This document shows positions 23,821-33,589 of a DNA stretch of 64,000 nucleotides, piece after piece. The position numbers were made by a program, and so were the translations under genes. Under the pieces are notes generated by a model. The model had not been told where the DNA came from. It was given only the letters and a program-made list of their open reading frames with translations, and did no database searches. The DNA comes from Pseudomonadota bacterium (lineage in GTDB: Bacteria > Myxococcota_A > UBA796 > UBA9615): NCBI GenBank assembly GCA_024229515.1, contig JAAESI010000112.1:1-64000 (forward strand). Direction: 5' to 3'. Each line of letters opens with the position of its first letter. Position 1 is the stretch's first letter.

Positions 23821-24783
23821 ATGAGCGACATTCTCGTTTTCTGTGAGTCGGCGGTTGGCAGCATCAAGGGCAGCGCCCGCGAGCTGCTGGGCAAGGCCCG
23901 TGAGTTGGCCGACGGTGACGATGTCACCGCGGTGGTGTTCGGCGACGCCGACACTTCGGGCCTCGGCGCCTGGGGTGCCGACAAGGTCGTCACCGTCCAG
24001 CACGACAGCCTCAAGCACTACAACCCCGTGGCCTACGCCTCTGCGCTTCAGCAGGTGGTCGAGGACGAGTCCCCGGACGTGGTCCTCGGCTCGGCTTCGG
24101 TGCTCGGCAAGGACCTGCTCCCGCGTGCGGCGGCCCTGTGCGAGGCGTCCTGCGCCTCGGACGTGACCGACCTGCGCGAGGGCGACGACGGCATCGAGGC
24201 GGTCCGCCCGATGTACTCCGGCAAGTGCGTTGCGACCGTCTCGATCGACAGCGACCCGAAGTTCTTCTCGGTGCGCGCCAACAGCTTCGTGCTCGGCGAC
24301 GTCGAGGCGGGTGACGGCGACGTCGAGGAGTTCGACGCGGACCTGGACGACGACAGCGGCTACGAGGTCTTCGAGATCATCGCCAGCGGCGACGACAAGG
24401 TCGAGCTGACCGAGGCGAGCCGCATCATCAGCGGCGGTCGGGCGTTGGGTTCGGAAGAGAAGTTCGCGATCTTCGACGAGCCGGCGCGCCTCATGGGTGC
24501 GGCCATCGGCGCCTCCCGCGCTGCCGTCGACGCCGGGTACTGCCCCCACAACATGCAGGTCGGTCAGACGGGCAAGACCGTCAACCCGAACCTGTACATC
24601 GCCTGCGGCATCAGCGGCGCGATCCAGCACCTCGCCGGCATGCGGACCTCCAAGGTCATCGTCGCCGTCAACAAGGACGCGGACGCTCCGATCTTCCAGC
24701 ACGCTACGTACGGCATCGTCGGCGACCTCTTCGAGGTGGTCCCGATGCTCACCAGCGAGCTGGAAAAGGTGATGACCGATTAG
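23821..24783 (+). CDS. etfA: Electron transfer flavoprotein alpha subunit
   Basis: A 320-residue EtfA, partner of the upstream beta subunit. The N-terminal domain is followed by the FAD-binding C-terminal domain with [40 protein letters not shown] and [20 protein letters not shown]. Length is normal. Together with EtfB it should serve the two acyl-CoA dehydrogenases at 8-10.4 kb. The TPR gene starts 46 bp after its stop codon and may be co-transcribed. Confidence 0.97.
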   Translation: MSDILVFCESAVGSIKGSARELLGKARELADGDDVTAVVFGDADTSGLGAWGADKVVTVQHDSLKHYNPVAYASALQQVVEDESPDVVLGSASVLGKDLLPRAAALCEASCASDVTDLREGDDGIEAVRPMYSGKCVATVSIDSDPKFFSVRANSFVLGDVEAGDGDVEEFDADLDDDSGYEVFEIIASGDDKVELTEASRIISGGRALGSEEKFAIFDEPARLMGAAIGASRAAVDAGYCPHNMQVGQTGKTVNPNLYIACGISGAIQHLAGMRTSKVIVAVNKDADAPIFQHATYGIVGDLFEVVPMLTSELEKVMTD

Positions 24784-24829
24784 CGGTCTCGACGAAGACT
24801 GGGTCGAGGCCCGCAAAGCCAAGACGCGC

Positions 24830-26443
24830 ATGCGCGCGATCGTGGCCGCGGTGCTCCTCCTGGGCGGTCTCGGTTGGTACTTCTTCTCCGCCGGAGCTGA
24901 CAAGGCGGAGCAGGAAGCCCAGCTGACCCGCTGGAACCAGTTGATCGACCGCGGTGACCTCGTGTCGCTGAAGACCGCGGCGACCGAGGCGGGGCAGGTC
25001 CTTTCGGAGGACGCCACCGCCTCGGGCGCCGTGGCCGCGATCGACTCACGCGCGCAGTTGCTGATCTGGATGCTCTACAGCGGCGCCGAGCAGCAGCGCT
25101 TCCGGGCGACCCAGTCCCTGGACGCCGCGCGCACGCGTGATCCCATCGACGCCGAGGTGAAGCTGAGCGAGGCCCTTTGGGAGGTCGCGCTCGGGGATCC
25201 CGAGGTGGCGTTGCAGATCCTGGACGCCGGGGGCGTCTCCATTCGCGGGGACCTGGCTGCTGCCGTCCGCGCCGAAGCCTTGCTGAGGGCGGGCGATCCC
25301 GAGGTCGCGATGCGCTCGGTGGACGGGGCCTCCTCGCCGCTGGGTCGCATGTGGCGCATGAAGATCGCCTGGCGCACCGGCGACCTCGCCACCACGGCGG
25401 GCCAGGCCGCGGCGGTGATCGAGCAGGTCCCGACCAACGAGATGGGCCGCGTGATGGCGGCGCTGGCGTCGGCGCGGCAGGGCGAGCCCCTCGCGGGCGT
25501 GGACGCGCTCGGCGCCCTGATCGAGGCCGAACCGCCGTTGAACGCGCGCAACGCGGCGACGGTGACCATCGAGCTGTCACGGTTGCTGCGACGCGCGGGC
25601 AAGGGCTCCCAGGCCGATGAGCTGCTCGAGCGCTACCTCGCCGAGGACGAGAGCTCCACCGCGCTGCAGCAGGAGTACGCGCGGGTTCAGCGCTTCCAGG
25701 GCCTGTTCGGGGCGGCGAAGATCCGAGCCGACAAGGCGCTGCGCAGCAACGGCACGGACGCCGGGTTGCTCGGTGAGCTGTCCGCGGCCGCGTTCTTCAA
25801 CGACGCTCCCCAGCTCATCCGCGACCGCATCCGCTCCAACGGGCCGGAGTTCGAGGACACGGACGGGGGACTGCGTGCGCTTTCAGTCGCGTCTCTGATC
25901 GAAGGCAGCAGTTACGTTGCGATCGAAGGGTTGAAAAAGACCCGGCACATCGGAGTCGCCGGCGACGCGGAGCTCTGGCTGGCTGAGGCGCACCTCCAGG
26001 TCGGAGATCCGGCGCAAGCCTTGATCGAGGCGCGGCGGGCCGTCGAGTTGCTCCTGGCGTCCACCAGCGAAGGATCCCGAGAAGTCGCAACTGCCCGAAT
26101 GTATGAGGGTTTGGCCATCGCCGCGGGCGGGGATGTGGACGCCGCGAGGGAGCTCATGGCGGCTTCGTTCACGAACCCCAACCGGACTCCCTGGGGGGCC
26201 TGGCTGTACGGGCGGTTCCACGAATTGGCGGAGGATCCAAAAGCTGCCAAGGACGCGTATCTGCTTGCGTGCCACAACGGGCAGGATTTTTCCCTCTCTT
26301 GCTTTGATCTCGCGAGGTTATACGACTCCCTACCTGCTAGCGCGATCCACAAACGGACGCAGCAAGAGGCGCGGGAGCACTACCTCCGCACCTCACCCAA
26401 AGGGTGGCACGCAGACGAGGTTCGGGCTGCGCTGGACAGGTAA
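24830..26443 (+). CDS. Membrane-anchored TPR-repeat protein
   Basis: A 537-residue protein with one N-terminal membrane helix (residues about 3-19, AIVAAVLLLGGLGWYFF) preceded by positive charges, then a long helical soluble part. Alternating Ala/Leu/Gly patterns such as AEVKLSEALWEVALGDPEVALQ and ELWLAEAHLQVGDPAQALIE are TPR-like. The soluble domain is probably periplasmic. It may be co-transcribed with etfBA but nothing ties its function to them. The ATG at 24830 is used; the upstream in-frame stretch has no normal start codon. Confidence 0.78.
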   Translation: MRAIVAAVLLLGGLGWYFFSAGADKAEQEAQLTRWNQLIDRGDLVSLKTAATEAGQVLSEDATASGAVAAIDSRAQLLIWMLYSGAEQQRFRATQSLDAARTRDPIDAEVKLSEALWEVALGDPEVALQILDAGGVSIRGDLAAAVRAEALLRAGDPEVAMRSVDGASSPLGRMWRMKIAWRTGDLATTAGQAAAVIEQVPTNEMGRVMAALASARQGEPLAGVDALGALIEAEPPLNARNAATVTIELSRLLRRAGKGSQADELLERYLAEDESSTALQQEYARVQRFQGLFGAAKIRADKALRSNGTDAGLLGELSAAAFFNDAPQLIRDRIRSNGPEFEDTDGGLRALSVASLIEGSSYVAIEGLKKTRHIGVAGDAELWLAEAHLQVGDPAQALIEARRAVELLLASTSEGSREVATARMYEGLAIAAGGDVDAARELMAASFTNPNRTPWGAWLYGRFHELAEDPKAAKDAYLLACHNGQDFSLSCFDLARLYDSLPASAIHKRTQQEAREHYLRTSPKGWHADEVRAALDR

Positions 26444-26535
26444 CTGGCGTCTTGATAGGGTTCCGCGCGCTCCGGCGTAGGGGCGACGTAACTCATCGAT
26501 TTTTGGGCAGAAATGCCGCTTTGGAGGAAGAAGAA

Positions 26536-27585
<1,050 letters not shown>

Positions 27586-27607
27586 ACCGACGTAACTGAC
27601 TGAGAAG

Positions 27608-27637
27608 GGCGGGCTGCTTCGGCAGTCCGCCTTTTCT
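27608..27637 (+). terminator. Strong rho-independent terminator of the lipoprotein gene
   Basis: A 10-bp stem GGCGGGCTGC with GCAGTCCGCC (one G-U pair) around a stable TTCG tetraloop is followed by TTTTCT. It ends the lipoprotein transcript and lies between it and the convergent pentapeptide gene. Confidence 0.93.
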
Positions 27638-27675
27638 CGTTCTGGCGCTCGTGGAGCGAGCCGACGGTGGGTCCG

Positions 27676-28557
27676 CTATTCGGCCTCGGGCTCCTCGGGG
27701 GCCTCGTAGGACTGACGCATGTCAGGTCCGTAGTCGGGCTCCGCGGGGCTCATTGCGGCGCGCGCGAAGAAGATCACCGGGAGCGCGATCGCGAAGGCGG
27801 CCCAGGTCCCCGACACGGCCTTGCGCACGCGGCGGTGGGCCTGGAGCGAGGGCTCCTTCATCAGCACCTTGGACCAGAGGCCGACGAGCAGGGCTGCACC
27901 GGTGCGGGCGCCGGCGCCCTTGAGCGCCGTCAGGGCGGCCTCGTCCAGGCCGCTGGCTCCGCGGAAGTCGGCTCCGGTGACGTCGGCCCCCGCGAGCGAG
28001 CTCGCGATGCCGGCACCGCGGAAGGTGCAGCCGCGCAGGTCGGCGCCGCTGACGTCCACGTCGGCCAGCCACGCATCGCTGAAGTCACAGCCGACGAAGC
28101 GGCAGCCGCTCAGGTTCAGGCCGGACAGCGCGACGCCGCTGAAGTCGCAGAGCACGAACGTGGCGCCGGTGAAATCACCGTCGGTGAGCGCACCGTCTCG
28201 GAACGAGACCAGGGAGAACGAGCCCCCGGGAGCGGACCCGGTGACCGTTGCGCCGGTGGCATCGACCACGTCCCAGCGTCCGCCCACGTCGCCGGTCAGG
28301 TTCGCCTCGCGCATCGAGCAGCGGGTTAGTGTGAGACCGCCCCCGCCGTTCAAGGTCGCGCCGTCGCCGTCGCAGTCCGAGAGCGCCCCCCGCAGGGCGT
28401 GTTCCCCCCGCAGCGTCAGGCTCGTGTGCTGATCTCCGTCGCCCAGCGCGGTGCCGCCGCCGCCCACGTTCGTCAGGGCGCGCGTGAGCGACAGACTCCC
28501 CCGCTCGCTGAACAGGAAGGGCGCTTCGGAGCGGGTACGGCTGAGTGTGCGCCTCAT
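27676..28557 (-). CDS. Pentapeptide-repeat protein with C-terminal membrane helix
   Basis: A 293-residue protein. From about residue 60 to 210 it shows pentapeptide-like units (pattern A-(D/N)-L-x-x, for example LSGLNLSGCRFVGCDFSDAW and GADLRGCTFRGAG), which fold as a right-handed quadrilateral beta-helix. A single membrane helix lies near the C-terminus (AAFAIALPVIFFARA), followed by an acidic tail ending EAPEEPEAE. No N-terminal signal peptide. The ATG at 28557 is chosen because the frame further upstream lies across the START-like gene on the other strand. The two genes are divergent with 37 bp between starts. Function unknown. Confidence 0.78.
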   Translation of the reverse strand: MRRTLSRTRSEAPFLFSERGSLSLTRALTNVGGGGTALGDGDQHTSLTLRGEHALRGALSDCDGDGATLNGGGGLTLTRCSMREANLTGDVGGRWDVVDATGATVTGSAPGGSFSLVSFRDGALTDGDFTGATFVLCDFSGVALSGLNLSGCRFVGCDFSDAWLADVDVSGADLRGCTFRGAGIASSLAGADVTGADFRGASGLDEAALTALKGAGARTGAALLVGLWSKVLMKEPSLQAHRRVRKAVSGTWAAFAIALPVIFFARAAMSPAEPDYGPDMRQSYEAPEEPEAE

Positions 28558-28594
28558 CGACGGGTCGCAGTATAGGATGCCGGCGGAGGTCTCG

Positions 28595-29173
28595 ATGGCT
28601 CGACGAACCGTACTGCTTCTGGTCCTGCTCCTTTGCGTCCCTGTCCTGGCCTTCGCGGGCGAGCGAAAGCAGGTCGCTGAGCGCGCCGGCTGCGTCATCA
28701 CCGTCGGGGAGCGGGACAATCGGGGCACGGACCTGGTGATCGGAACGTGCCACTGGGACGTGGACGCCTCCAAGATCATCCCCGTCGTGTCGGCCGCGAC
28801 GTCCCACGTCTTCCTGAGCTCCCTGGACGAGAGCCGCGCCTTGCCGGACGGCCGCATCCACCAGGTGCACAACGCCAGTGGCATCTCCGATCGGGAGATC
28901 ACCCTCGACTTCACCACCGAGAAGCTGAGCGACGGCGTGAAGGTCTCCTGGACCGCCTCCGCCAAGCAGGAAGCGGTGCACGAGGACCACGTGCGGGTCG
29001 CCGTCGACGACGGCTACTGGGAGGTCCACGACCTCGGCGGCGGCAAGAGCCAGGTCATCTACGGCCTGCGCTACAACGCCGGCGGCAAGGTCCCCGAGTG
29101 GCTCGTCCGCTCGTTCCAGAAGACCGGCGTCGGAGACATCCTCCAGGAGATGCTCGACGAGGTCTCCAAGTAG
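28595..29173 (+). CDS. Exported START/SRPBCC-like lipid-binding protein
   Basis: A 192-residue protein with a signal peptide (core VLLLVLLLCVPVLAF, cleavage near AFA). The mature part has the START/SRPBCC pattern: DVDASKIIPVVSAATSHVFL near the first helix, alternating beta strands EITLDFTTEKLSDGVKVSW, and the C-terminal region KVPEWLVRSFQKTGVGDILQ typical of periplasmic START-like proteins. Such proteins bind hydrophobic ligands in a helix-grip fold. GGAGG 5 nt upstream supports the ATG at 28595. Divergent from the pentapeptide gene; convergent with the hydrolase gene, with 3 bp between stop codons. Ligand unknown. Confidence 0.75.
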   Translation: MARRTVLLLVLLLCVPVLAFAGERKQVAERAGCVITVGERDNRGTDLVIGTCHWDVDASKIIPVVSAATSHVFLSSLDESRALPDGRIHQVHNASGISDREITLDFTTEKLSDGVKVSWTASAKQEAVHEDHVRVAVDDGYWEVHDLGGGKSQVIYGLRYNAGGKVPEWLVRSFQKTGVGDILQEMLDEVSK

Positions 29174-29176
29174 GCG

Positions 29177-29848
29177 CTAGCCCACGAACGCTTTCCCGGT
29201 GATCACGTCCGCGAAGCCCCGGGGGTCCTCCCAGGGGGCGAAGTGGCCGGCGTCCAGCCACTGCAGCTTGCCGCCCGTCGTCTTGCGGATCGTTCGGGCG
29301 ATGTAGGGCGGGTACCACGGGTCCTTGCGGCCCCAGGCCAGACGCACCCCGCACGAACGCAGCGTGATCGGCAGGCCCGGCGGAGTCTTCATCGCGCGGG
29401 CCACGATCTGCATGCGCTCGGGCCAGTCCTCGCCGTGCTCGCCGAACGCCTCCATCAAGGAGGTGGAGTGCTCCGGCAGGCAGCCCTTCTTGATGAACCG
29501 GCGACCCCCGTACTTCCGGTAGAAGAAGTGACGCAGCCCCGGCAGCGTGGTCACCCGGATCATCGTCCAGTACATGCCCAGGGCGGTGCCCGACAGCACG
29601 ACCGTCTGCCCCGACTGGGCGAGCATCGCGACGATCACGCCGCCCATGTCATGGCCGATGAGGATGTCCGCGCCATCGATGTGGGGGGCGAGCTCCTCAG
29701 CGCAGCCCTGCAGGGTCCAGTCGCGGGGCGTGCCGTCGGGCCCCAGGCCGGGGACCGGGGGGCACTCGAGATTGAAGCCAGGGGGCAGGACCAACCGCTC
29801 GAACAACCGCGGCGACGTTGGCATCCCGTGAAGGGCGACCACCCTCAT
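29177..29848 (-). CDS. Alpha/beta hydrolase with Asp nucleophile elbow
   Basis: A 223-residue compact hydrolase. The N-terminal strand is VVALHGMPTSPRLF (oxyanion hole), the nucleophile elbow is IGHDMGGVIV with Asp instead of Ser, and the catalytic His is in DAGHFAPWEDP. An Asp nucleophile is the hallmark of epoxide hydrolases and haloalkane dehalogenases. The cap domain is short, so a small substrate is possible. Its ATG shares one base with the TGA of the upstream helicase (TGATG), so the two are translationally coupled. Confidence 0.8.
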   Translation of the reverse strand: MRVVALHGMPTSPRLFERLVLPPGFNLECPPVPGLGPDGTPRDWTLQGCAEELAPHIDGADILIGHDMGGVIVAMLAQSGQTVVLSGTALGMYWTMIRVTTLPGLRHFFYRKYGGRRFIKKGCLPEHSTSLMEAFGEHGEDWPERMQIVARAMKTPPGLPITLRSCGVRLAWGRKDPWYPPYIARTIRKTTGGKLQWLDAGHFAPWEDPRGFADVITGKAFVG

Positions 29849-32025
29849 CAGTCGACGACTTCGACCTCATCGCGCGAGACCATCTTGGCGATCTCGCGGA
29901 GCTTGTCGCCCATGAAGGGGTCCTCGGCGTAGACGCGCCGCAGCTGCATCGACAGGTCCTTGGCCCGGCGGAAGGCGGAGACGAGGTCGCCGGAGATGTC
30001 GTTGGCCGACTCGATCATCTCCATCAGGTCGTTCAGCTGCCGGCCCTCGTACCAACTGACCCCGAACGGGATCATCTCGGGCGTGAAGGTCACCGGCTGA
30101 CCCAGGGCCGCCTCGCACGTGCGCACCGTGTCGCCGAACCGGATCTGGCGCATCGCGCGGGCCAGCTTGGCGGCCTCACCGCGGGGCCGCTGCCGCACCG
30201 TGACCGTCCGCCCGAAGCTGTTCGAGAGCGCGCACAGCGCCCCGAAGATGAGCTCCGGCTCCAGCGAGTCGAGCAGCCCTTCAAGCACCAGTTCGGAGCT
30301 GAAGATCTCCTCGATCTGCAGGTGCTGGAGCACCCGCGCCCCGGCGTTGAAGGTCAGGTCCTTCTCCAAGTACTGGATCTTCTGGAGGATGCCGATCTTC
30401 TCCATCAGCCCACTGAAGACGCGGTCGCTGTGCTTGGACGCCGCCTTGCCCAGCTTGCGGTACTTCTTGGCCCGCGCCGTCAGGTGCCGGGGAGGCGATC
30501 CAGCCTCGGGATCGGTGGGATCCCAGCCGTCGGCCTTGAGCGAGCGGGCGATGTCGTTGAGCCGCCCGCGATCCCGCTGCTCCCGCTGGATGTAGCTGAA
30601 GTTCAGGAAGCTCTTGTCGATGACCGAGCGGATCTCGTCCATGTCCCGCTCGTGCCGCTCCAGCAGGTTCACCACCGAGTTGAAGCTCAGGTTGAACGAG
30701 CTGGTGACCTTCTCGTGGTCGCCGGCGAGGTACTTGGAGATGAACTCGGCGTCGCGCTCGTAGTCCTCGAACTCCTCGAGGATGACCACGTAGCCGACGT
30801 CGTCGATCCCGCGGCGCCCGGCGCGGCCGGCCTTCTGCATGAACTGCCGCACCGTCAGGGGCACGACGGCGTGGCCGTTGTACTTGCGCAGCGCCTGGAA
30901 GATGACCGTGCGGGCCGGCATGTTGATGCCCAGCGCGAACGTCGAAGTGCAGTACAGGACCTTGATCAGCCGCTTCTCGTACAGCTCCTCGGTCAGCGCC
31001 TTGAGGCCGACGTGCAGGCCCGCGTGGTGGTACGCGATGCCCTTGATGTACATCCGCTCCTGATCGCCGGTCATCACCTTGATGAACTCGGCGTCGAACT
31101 TGTCGACGGCGGCCTTGATCGTCACCTTCTCTTCGTCGGTGGTGAACCCCTCATCGGGGCACCGCCGGCTCAGATCCTTGGCGTTCTGCTCGCACATCTT
31201 GCGGCTGAAGGCGAAGTACAGAAGCGGCTGGTGCTCGCCGCCGAGCATCTTCACCAGCTCCCAGTGCCGGGTCTCCTTCTGGCCGGGGAGCCTCAGGCGT
31301 CGTCCCCCGCGTCCCCGCCTTCGCCCCGCACCGCGGGCGCGGCGATCGCGGGCGTCCTTCTGCTCCTTCTCCGCCATCGCCTTCTTCGCCATCGACGTCC
31401 AGCGTCGGTGGAGGAACTCGTAGCGGCTGACGTCGCAGATGCCCGCGTCTCGGTTGGCGAGGTAGATGCCCAGGGGCACGCACCGCACCTCTTCGATGAC
31501 GGTCGAGACCTCCTCGCCGCGCACGTGGGTCAGCCAGTCGGCGAACTCGCGGATGTTGGCGAGGGTGGCGCTCAGCCCGATGATCTTCACGCGCGAGGGG
31601 AGGTAGATGAGCACCTCCTCCCAGACCGTGCCCCGCTCGCTGTCGTCGAGGAAGTGGATCTCGTCGACGATGACGTACTTGAGGTTCGGCAGCTCGTCGC
31701 CGGACAGCAGCATGTTCCGCAGGATCTCGGTCGTCATGATCCGCAACTGCGCGTCGCGGTTGATGACGAGGTCACCCGTAATGAGGCCGACCGAATCGTT
31801 GCCGTACAGGCGGGTGTAGTCGCGGTACTTCTGGTTGCTCAGCGCCTTGATGGGCGCGGTGTAGATGACGTCCTGCCCCTTGGGGAGCGCTTCGGCGACC
31901 ACCCAGTCCGCGATGATCGTCTTGCCCGTGCCCGTAGGAGCACTGACGAGGACGCTGCGGTCCTCCTTGAGATGTTCGATTGCCTCGACCTGAAACGGGT
32001 CGAGCTGAAGGCCGCGGAACTCCAA
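29848..32025 (-). CDS. Ski2-like DEAD/DEAH-box helicase
   Basis: A 725-residue superfamily 2 helicase. Q-motif-like FQVEAI, Walker A SAPTGTGKT, motif Ib TEILRN, DEIH in VIVDEIHFLDD, SAT in GLSATLAN, then in the second RecA domain FSRKMCEQNA, GLHVGLKA, STFALGINMPARTV and QKAGRAGRRG. A basic Arg/Gly-rich insertion (about residues 235-250 by this start) sits between the domains. The C-terminal helical domain matches Ski2/Mtr4/HelY-type RNA helicases. The start is uncertain: TTG 32025 avoids overlap with ppx; an ATG at 32091 would cover the conserved 5' end of ppx on the other strand. Likely acts in RNA processing or decay. Confidence 0.9.
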   Translation of the reverse strand: MEFRGLQLDPFQVEAIEHLKEDRSVLVSAPTGTGKTIIADWVVAEALPKGQDVIYTAPIKALSNQKYRDYTRLYGNDSVGLITGDLVINRDAQLRIMTTEILRNMLLSGDELPNLKYVIVDEIHFLDDSERGTVWEEVLIYLPSRVKIIGLSATLANIREFADWLTHVRGEEVSTVIEEVRCVPLGIYLANRDAGICDVSRYEFLHRRWTSMAKKAMAEKEQKDARDRRARGAGRRRGRGGRRLRLPGQKETRHWELVKMLGGEHQPLLYFAFSRKMCEQNAKDLSRRCPDEGFTTDEEKVTIKAAVDKFDAEFIKVMTGDQERMYIKGIAYHHAGLHVGLKALTEELYEKRLIKVLYCTSTFALGINMPARTVIFQALRKYNGHAVVPLTVRQFMQKAGRAGRRGIDDVGYVVILEEFEDYERDAEFISKYLAGDHEKVTSSFNLSFNSVVNLLERHERDMDEIRSVIDKSFLNFSYIQREQRDRGRLNDIARSLKADGWDPTDPEAGSPPRHLTARAKKYRKLGKAASKHSDRVFSGLMEKIGILQKIQYLEKDLTFNAGARVLQHLQIEEIFSSELVLEGLLDSLEPELIFGALCALSNSFGRTVTVRQRPRGEAAKLARAMRQIRFGDTVRTCEAALGQPVTFTPEMIPFGVSWYEGRQLNDLMEMIESANDISGDLVSAFRRAKDLSMQLRRVYAEDPFMGDKLREIAKMVSRDEVEVVD

Positions 32026-32050
32026 GTGGGCCGGAAGGTACCATCGGTGA

Positions 32051-33589
32051 ATGCTCGCGGCGATCGACCTCGGATCGAACAGCTTCCACATGGTGGTGGC
32101 GCGGCTGGAACATGGCGTCCCGGTCGTCGTGGATCGCATCCGCGAGCACGTGCGGATGGCCGCCGGGCTCGACGCCGACAAGCAGATCTCTCCCTACGCC
32201 TGGGCCAGCGCCATCGAGTGCCTCGCCCGGTTCGGGGAGCGGCTCGCCGACTTCCGCCCCGAGAAGGTGCGCGCGGTGGGGACCAACACCCTCCGCAAGG
32301 CCCGCAACGCCCGCGCCTTCCTGGACGCCGCCCGTGACGCCCTCGGCCACGACATCGAGGTCATCAAGGGTCGTGAGGAGGCCCGCCTCATCTACCTCGG
32401 GGTGGCGCACGCGGTGGACCAGGGCTCCGAGCGGGGCCGCCGCCTCGTCGTCGACATCGGCGGGGGCAGCACCGAGTTGATCGTCGGAGAACGGTTCGAG
32501 CCGGTGCAGCGCGACTCGGTCCAGATGGGCTGCGTCTCCTACCGCCGCCGCTACTTCGACGAGATCGCCATCACCCGCAAGGCGGTGGATCGCGCCATCG
32601 TCGCGGCCCGCCTCGAGGTCCGCTCCCTGGAGTCCCAGTACAAAGCCCTGGGGTGGGACGTCGCCCTCGGCTCATCGGGGACCATCAAGGCGATCGACAG
32701 CGTGCTTCGGGCCAACCAGTGGACCCGCCGCGGCATCACCGCCGAAGGGCTCGACCGCCTGCTGGACGCCCTGGTGGAGGCCGGCTCGGTGACGGAGTTG
32801 AACCTCTCGGGCCTGAGCGCGGAGCGTTCGCCGCTGTTCGCCCCTGGCGTCGCCATCCTGCGCGGCCTGTTCGAGAGCTTCCGCCTCGAGGAGATGACCG
32901 CCTCGACAGGGGCGCTGCGCGAGGGGGTGCTCCACGATCTGGTCGGCCGCATCTCGTCCGAGGACGTGCGCGACCGGACCATCCAGATCTTCCAGGAGCG
33001 CTACAACGTGGACCGCGGCTTCGCCGGGCGGGTGGAGCGCACCGCGATCGCGCTGTTCGACTCCGTCGCGGGGGCGTGGCCCATCGATCTGGAAGACGGC
33101 CGGCGGTTCCTCAGCTGGGCCGCGCGCCTGCACGAGATCGGCCTGTCGGTGGCTCACTCCGGCCACCATCGCCACGGCGCCTACCTGGTCCGGAACTCCG
33201 ACATGCCGGGCTTCTCGCGGGACGACCAGGAGCTGCTCGCCGCGCTCATCCTGGGCCACCGCCGCAAGGTCACCCGCGACCGGCTCAAGGCCTACGTCAA
33301 CGCCGAGCGCGTGGAGACTGCCCTGCGGCTGTCGATCTGCTTGCGTCTGGGGCGTCGGCTCCACCGGGTTCGTCGCGCGCGCCGCCTGCCCCCGCACGGC
33401 CTGACCGCGTCGCCGGAGGATGCGACCCAGCTGCGGCTGGAGCTCCCCCGGGACTGGCTCGACGAACACCCGCTGACCCGCGCCGACCTCGAAGATGAGG
33501 CCTGGCTGCTGGGCTCGGCGGGCTACTCCCTGTCCGTTGGGTTCTCCCCCGGGTCGGGCTCGGTGGGGCCGGCGAGTCCTTCCTCGTAG
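32051..33589 (+). CDS. ppx: Exopolyphosphatase / GppA-type phosphatase
   Basis: A 512-residue member of the ASKHA phosphatase group. Motifs: AAIDLGSNSFHMVV at residues 3-16, the catalytic Glu region GREEARLIYLG (E109/E110), the second phosphate site VVDIGGGSTELIVG, and GSSGTIKAI. A C-terminal HD-type domain follows with HEIGLSVAHSGHHRHGAY. It hydrolyses polyphosphate or guanosine pentaphosphate. It is divergent from the Ski2-like helicase by 25 bp. Its last 67 bp overlap the 3' end of the SGNH gene on the other strand. The polyphosphate kinase gene lies 2.7 kb away, so synthesis and breakdown are encoded in the same neighbourhood. Confidence 0.93.
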   Translation: MLAAIDLGSNSFHMVVARLEHGVPVVVDRIREHVRMAAGLDADKQISPYAWASAIECLARFGERLADFRPEKVRAVGTNTLRKARNARAFLDAARDALGHDIEVIKGREEARLIYLGVAHAVDQGSERGRRLVVDIGGGSTELIVGERFEPVQRDSVQMGCVSYRRRYFDEIAITRKAVDRAIVAARLEVRSLESQYKALGWDVALGSSGTIKAIDSVLRANQWTRRGITAEGLDRLLDALVEAGSVTELNLSGLSAERSPLFAPGVAILRGLFESFRLEEMTASTGALREGVLHDLVGRISSEDVRDRTIQIFQERYNVDRGFAGRVERTAIALFDSVAGAWPIDLEDGRRFLSWAARLHEIGLSVAHSGHHRHGAYLVRNSDMPGFSRDDQELLAALILGHRRKVTRDRLKAYVNAERVETALRLSICLRLGRRLHRVRRARRLPPHGLTASPEDATQLRLELPRDWLDEHPLTRADLEDEAWLLGSAGYSLSVGFSPGSGSVGPASPSS

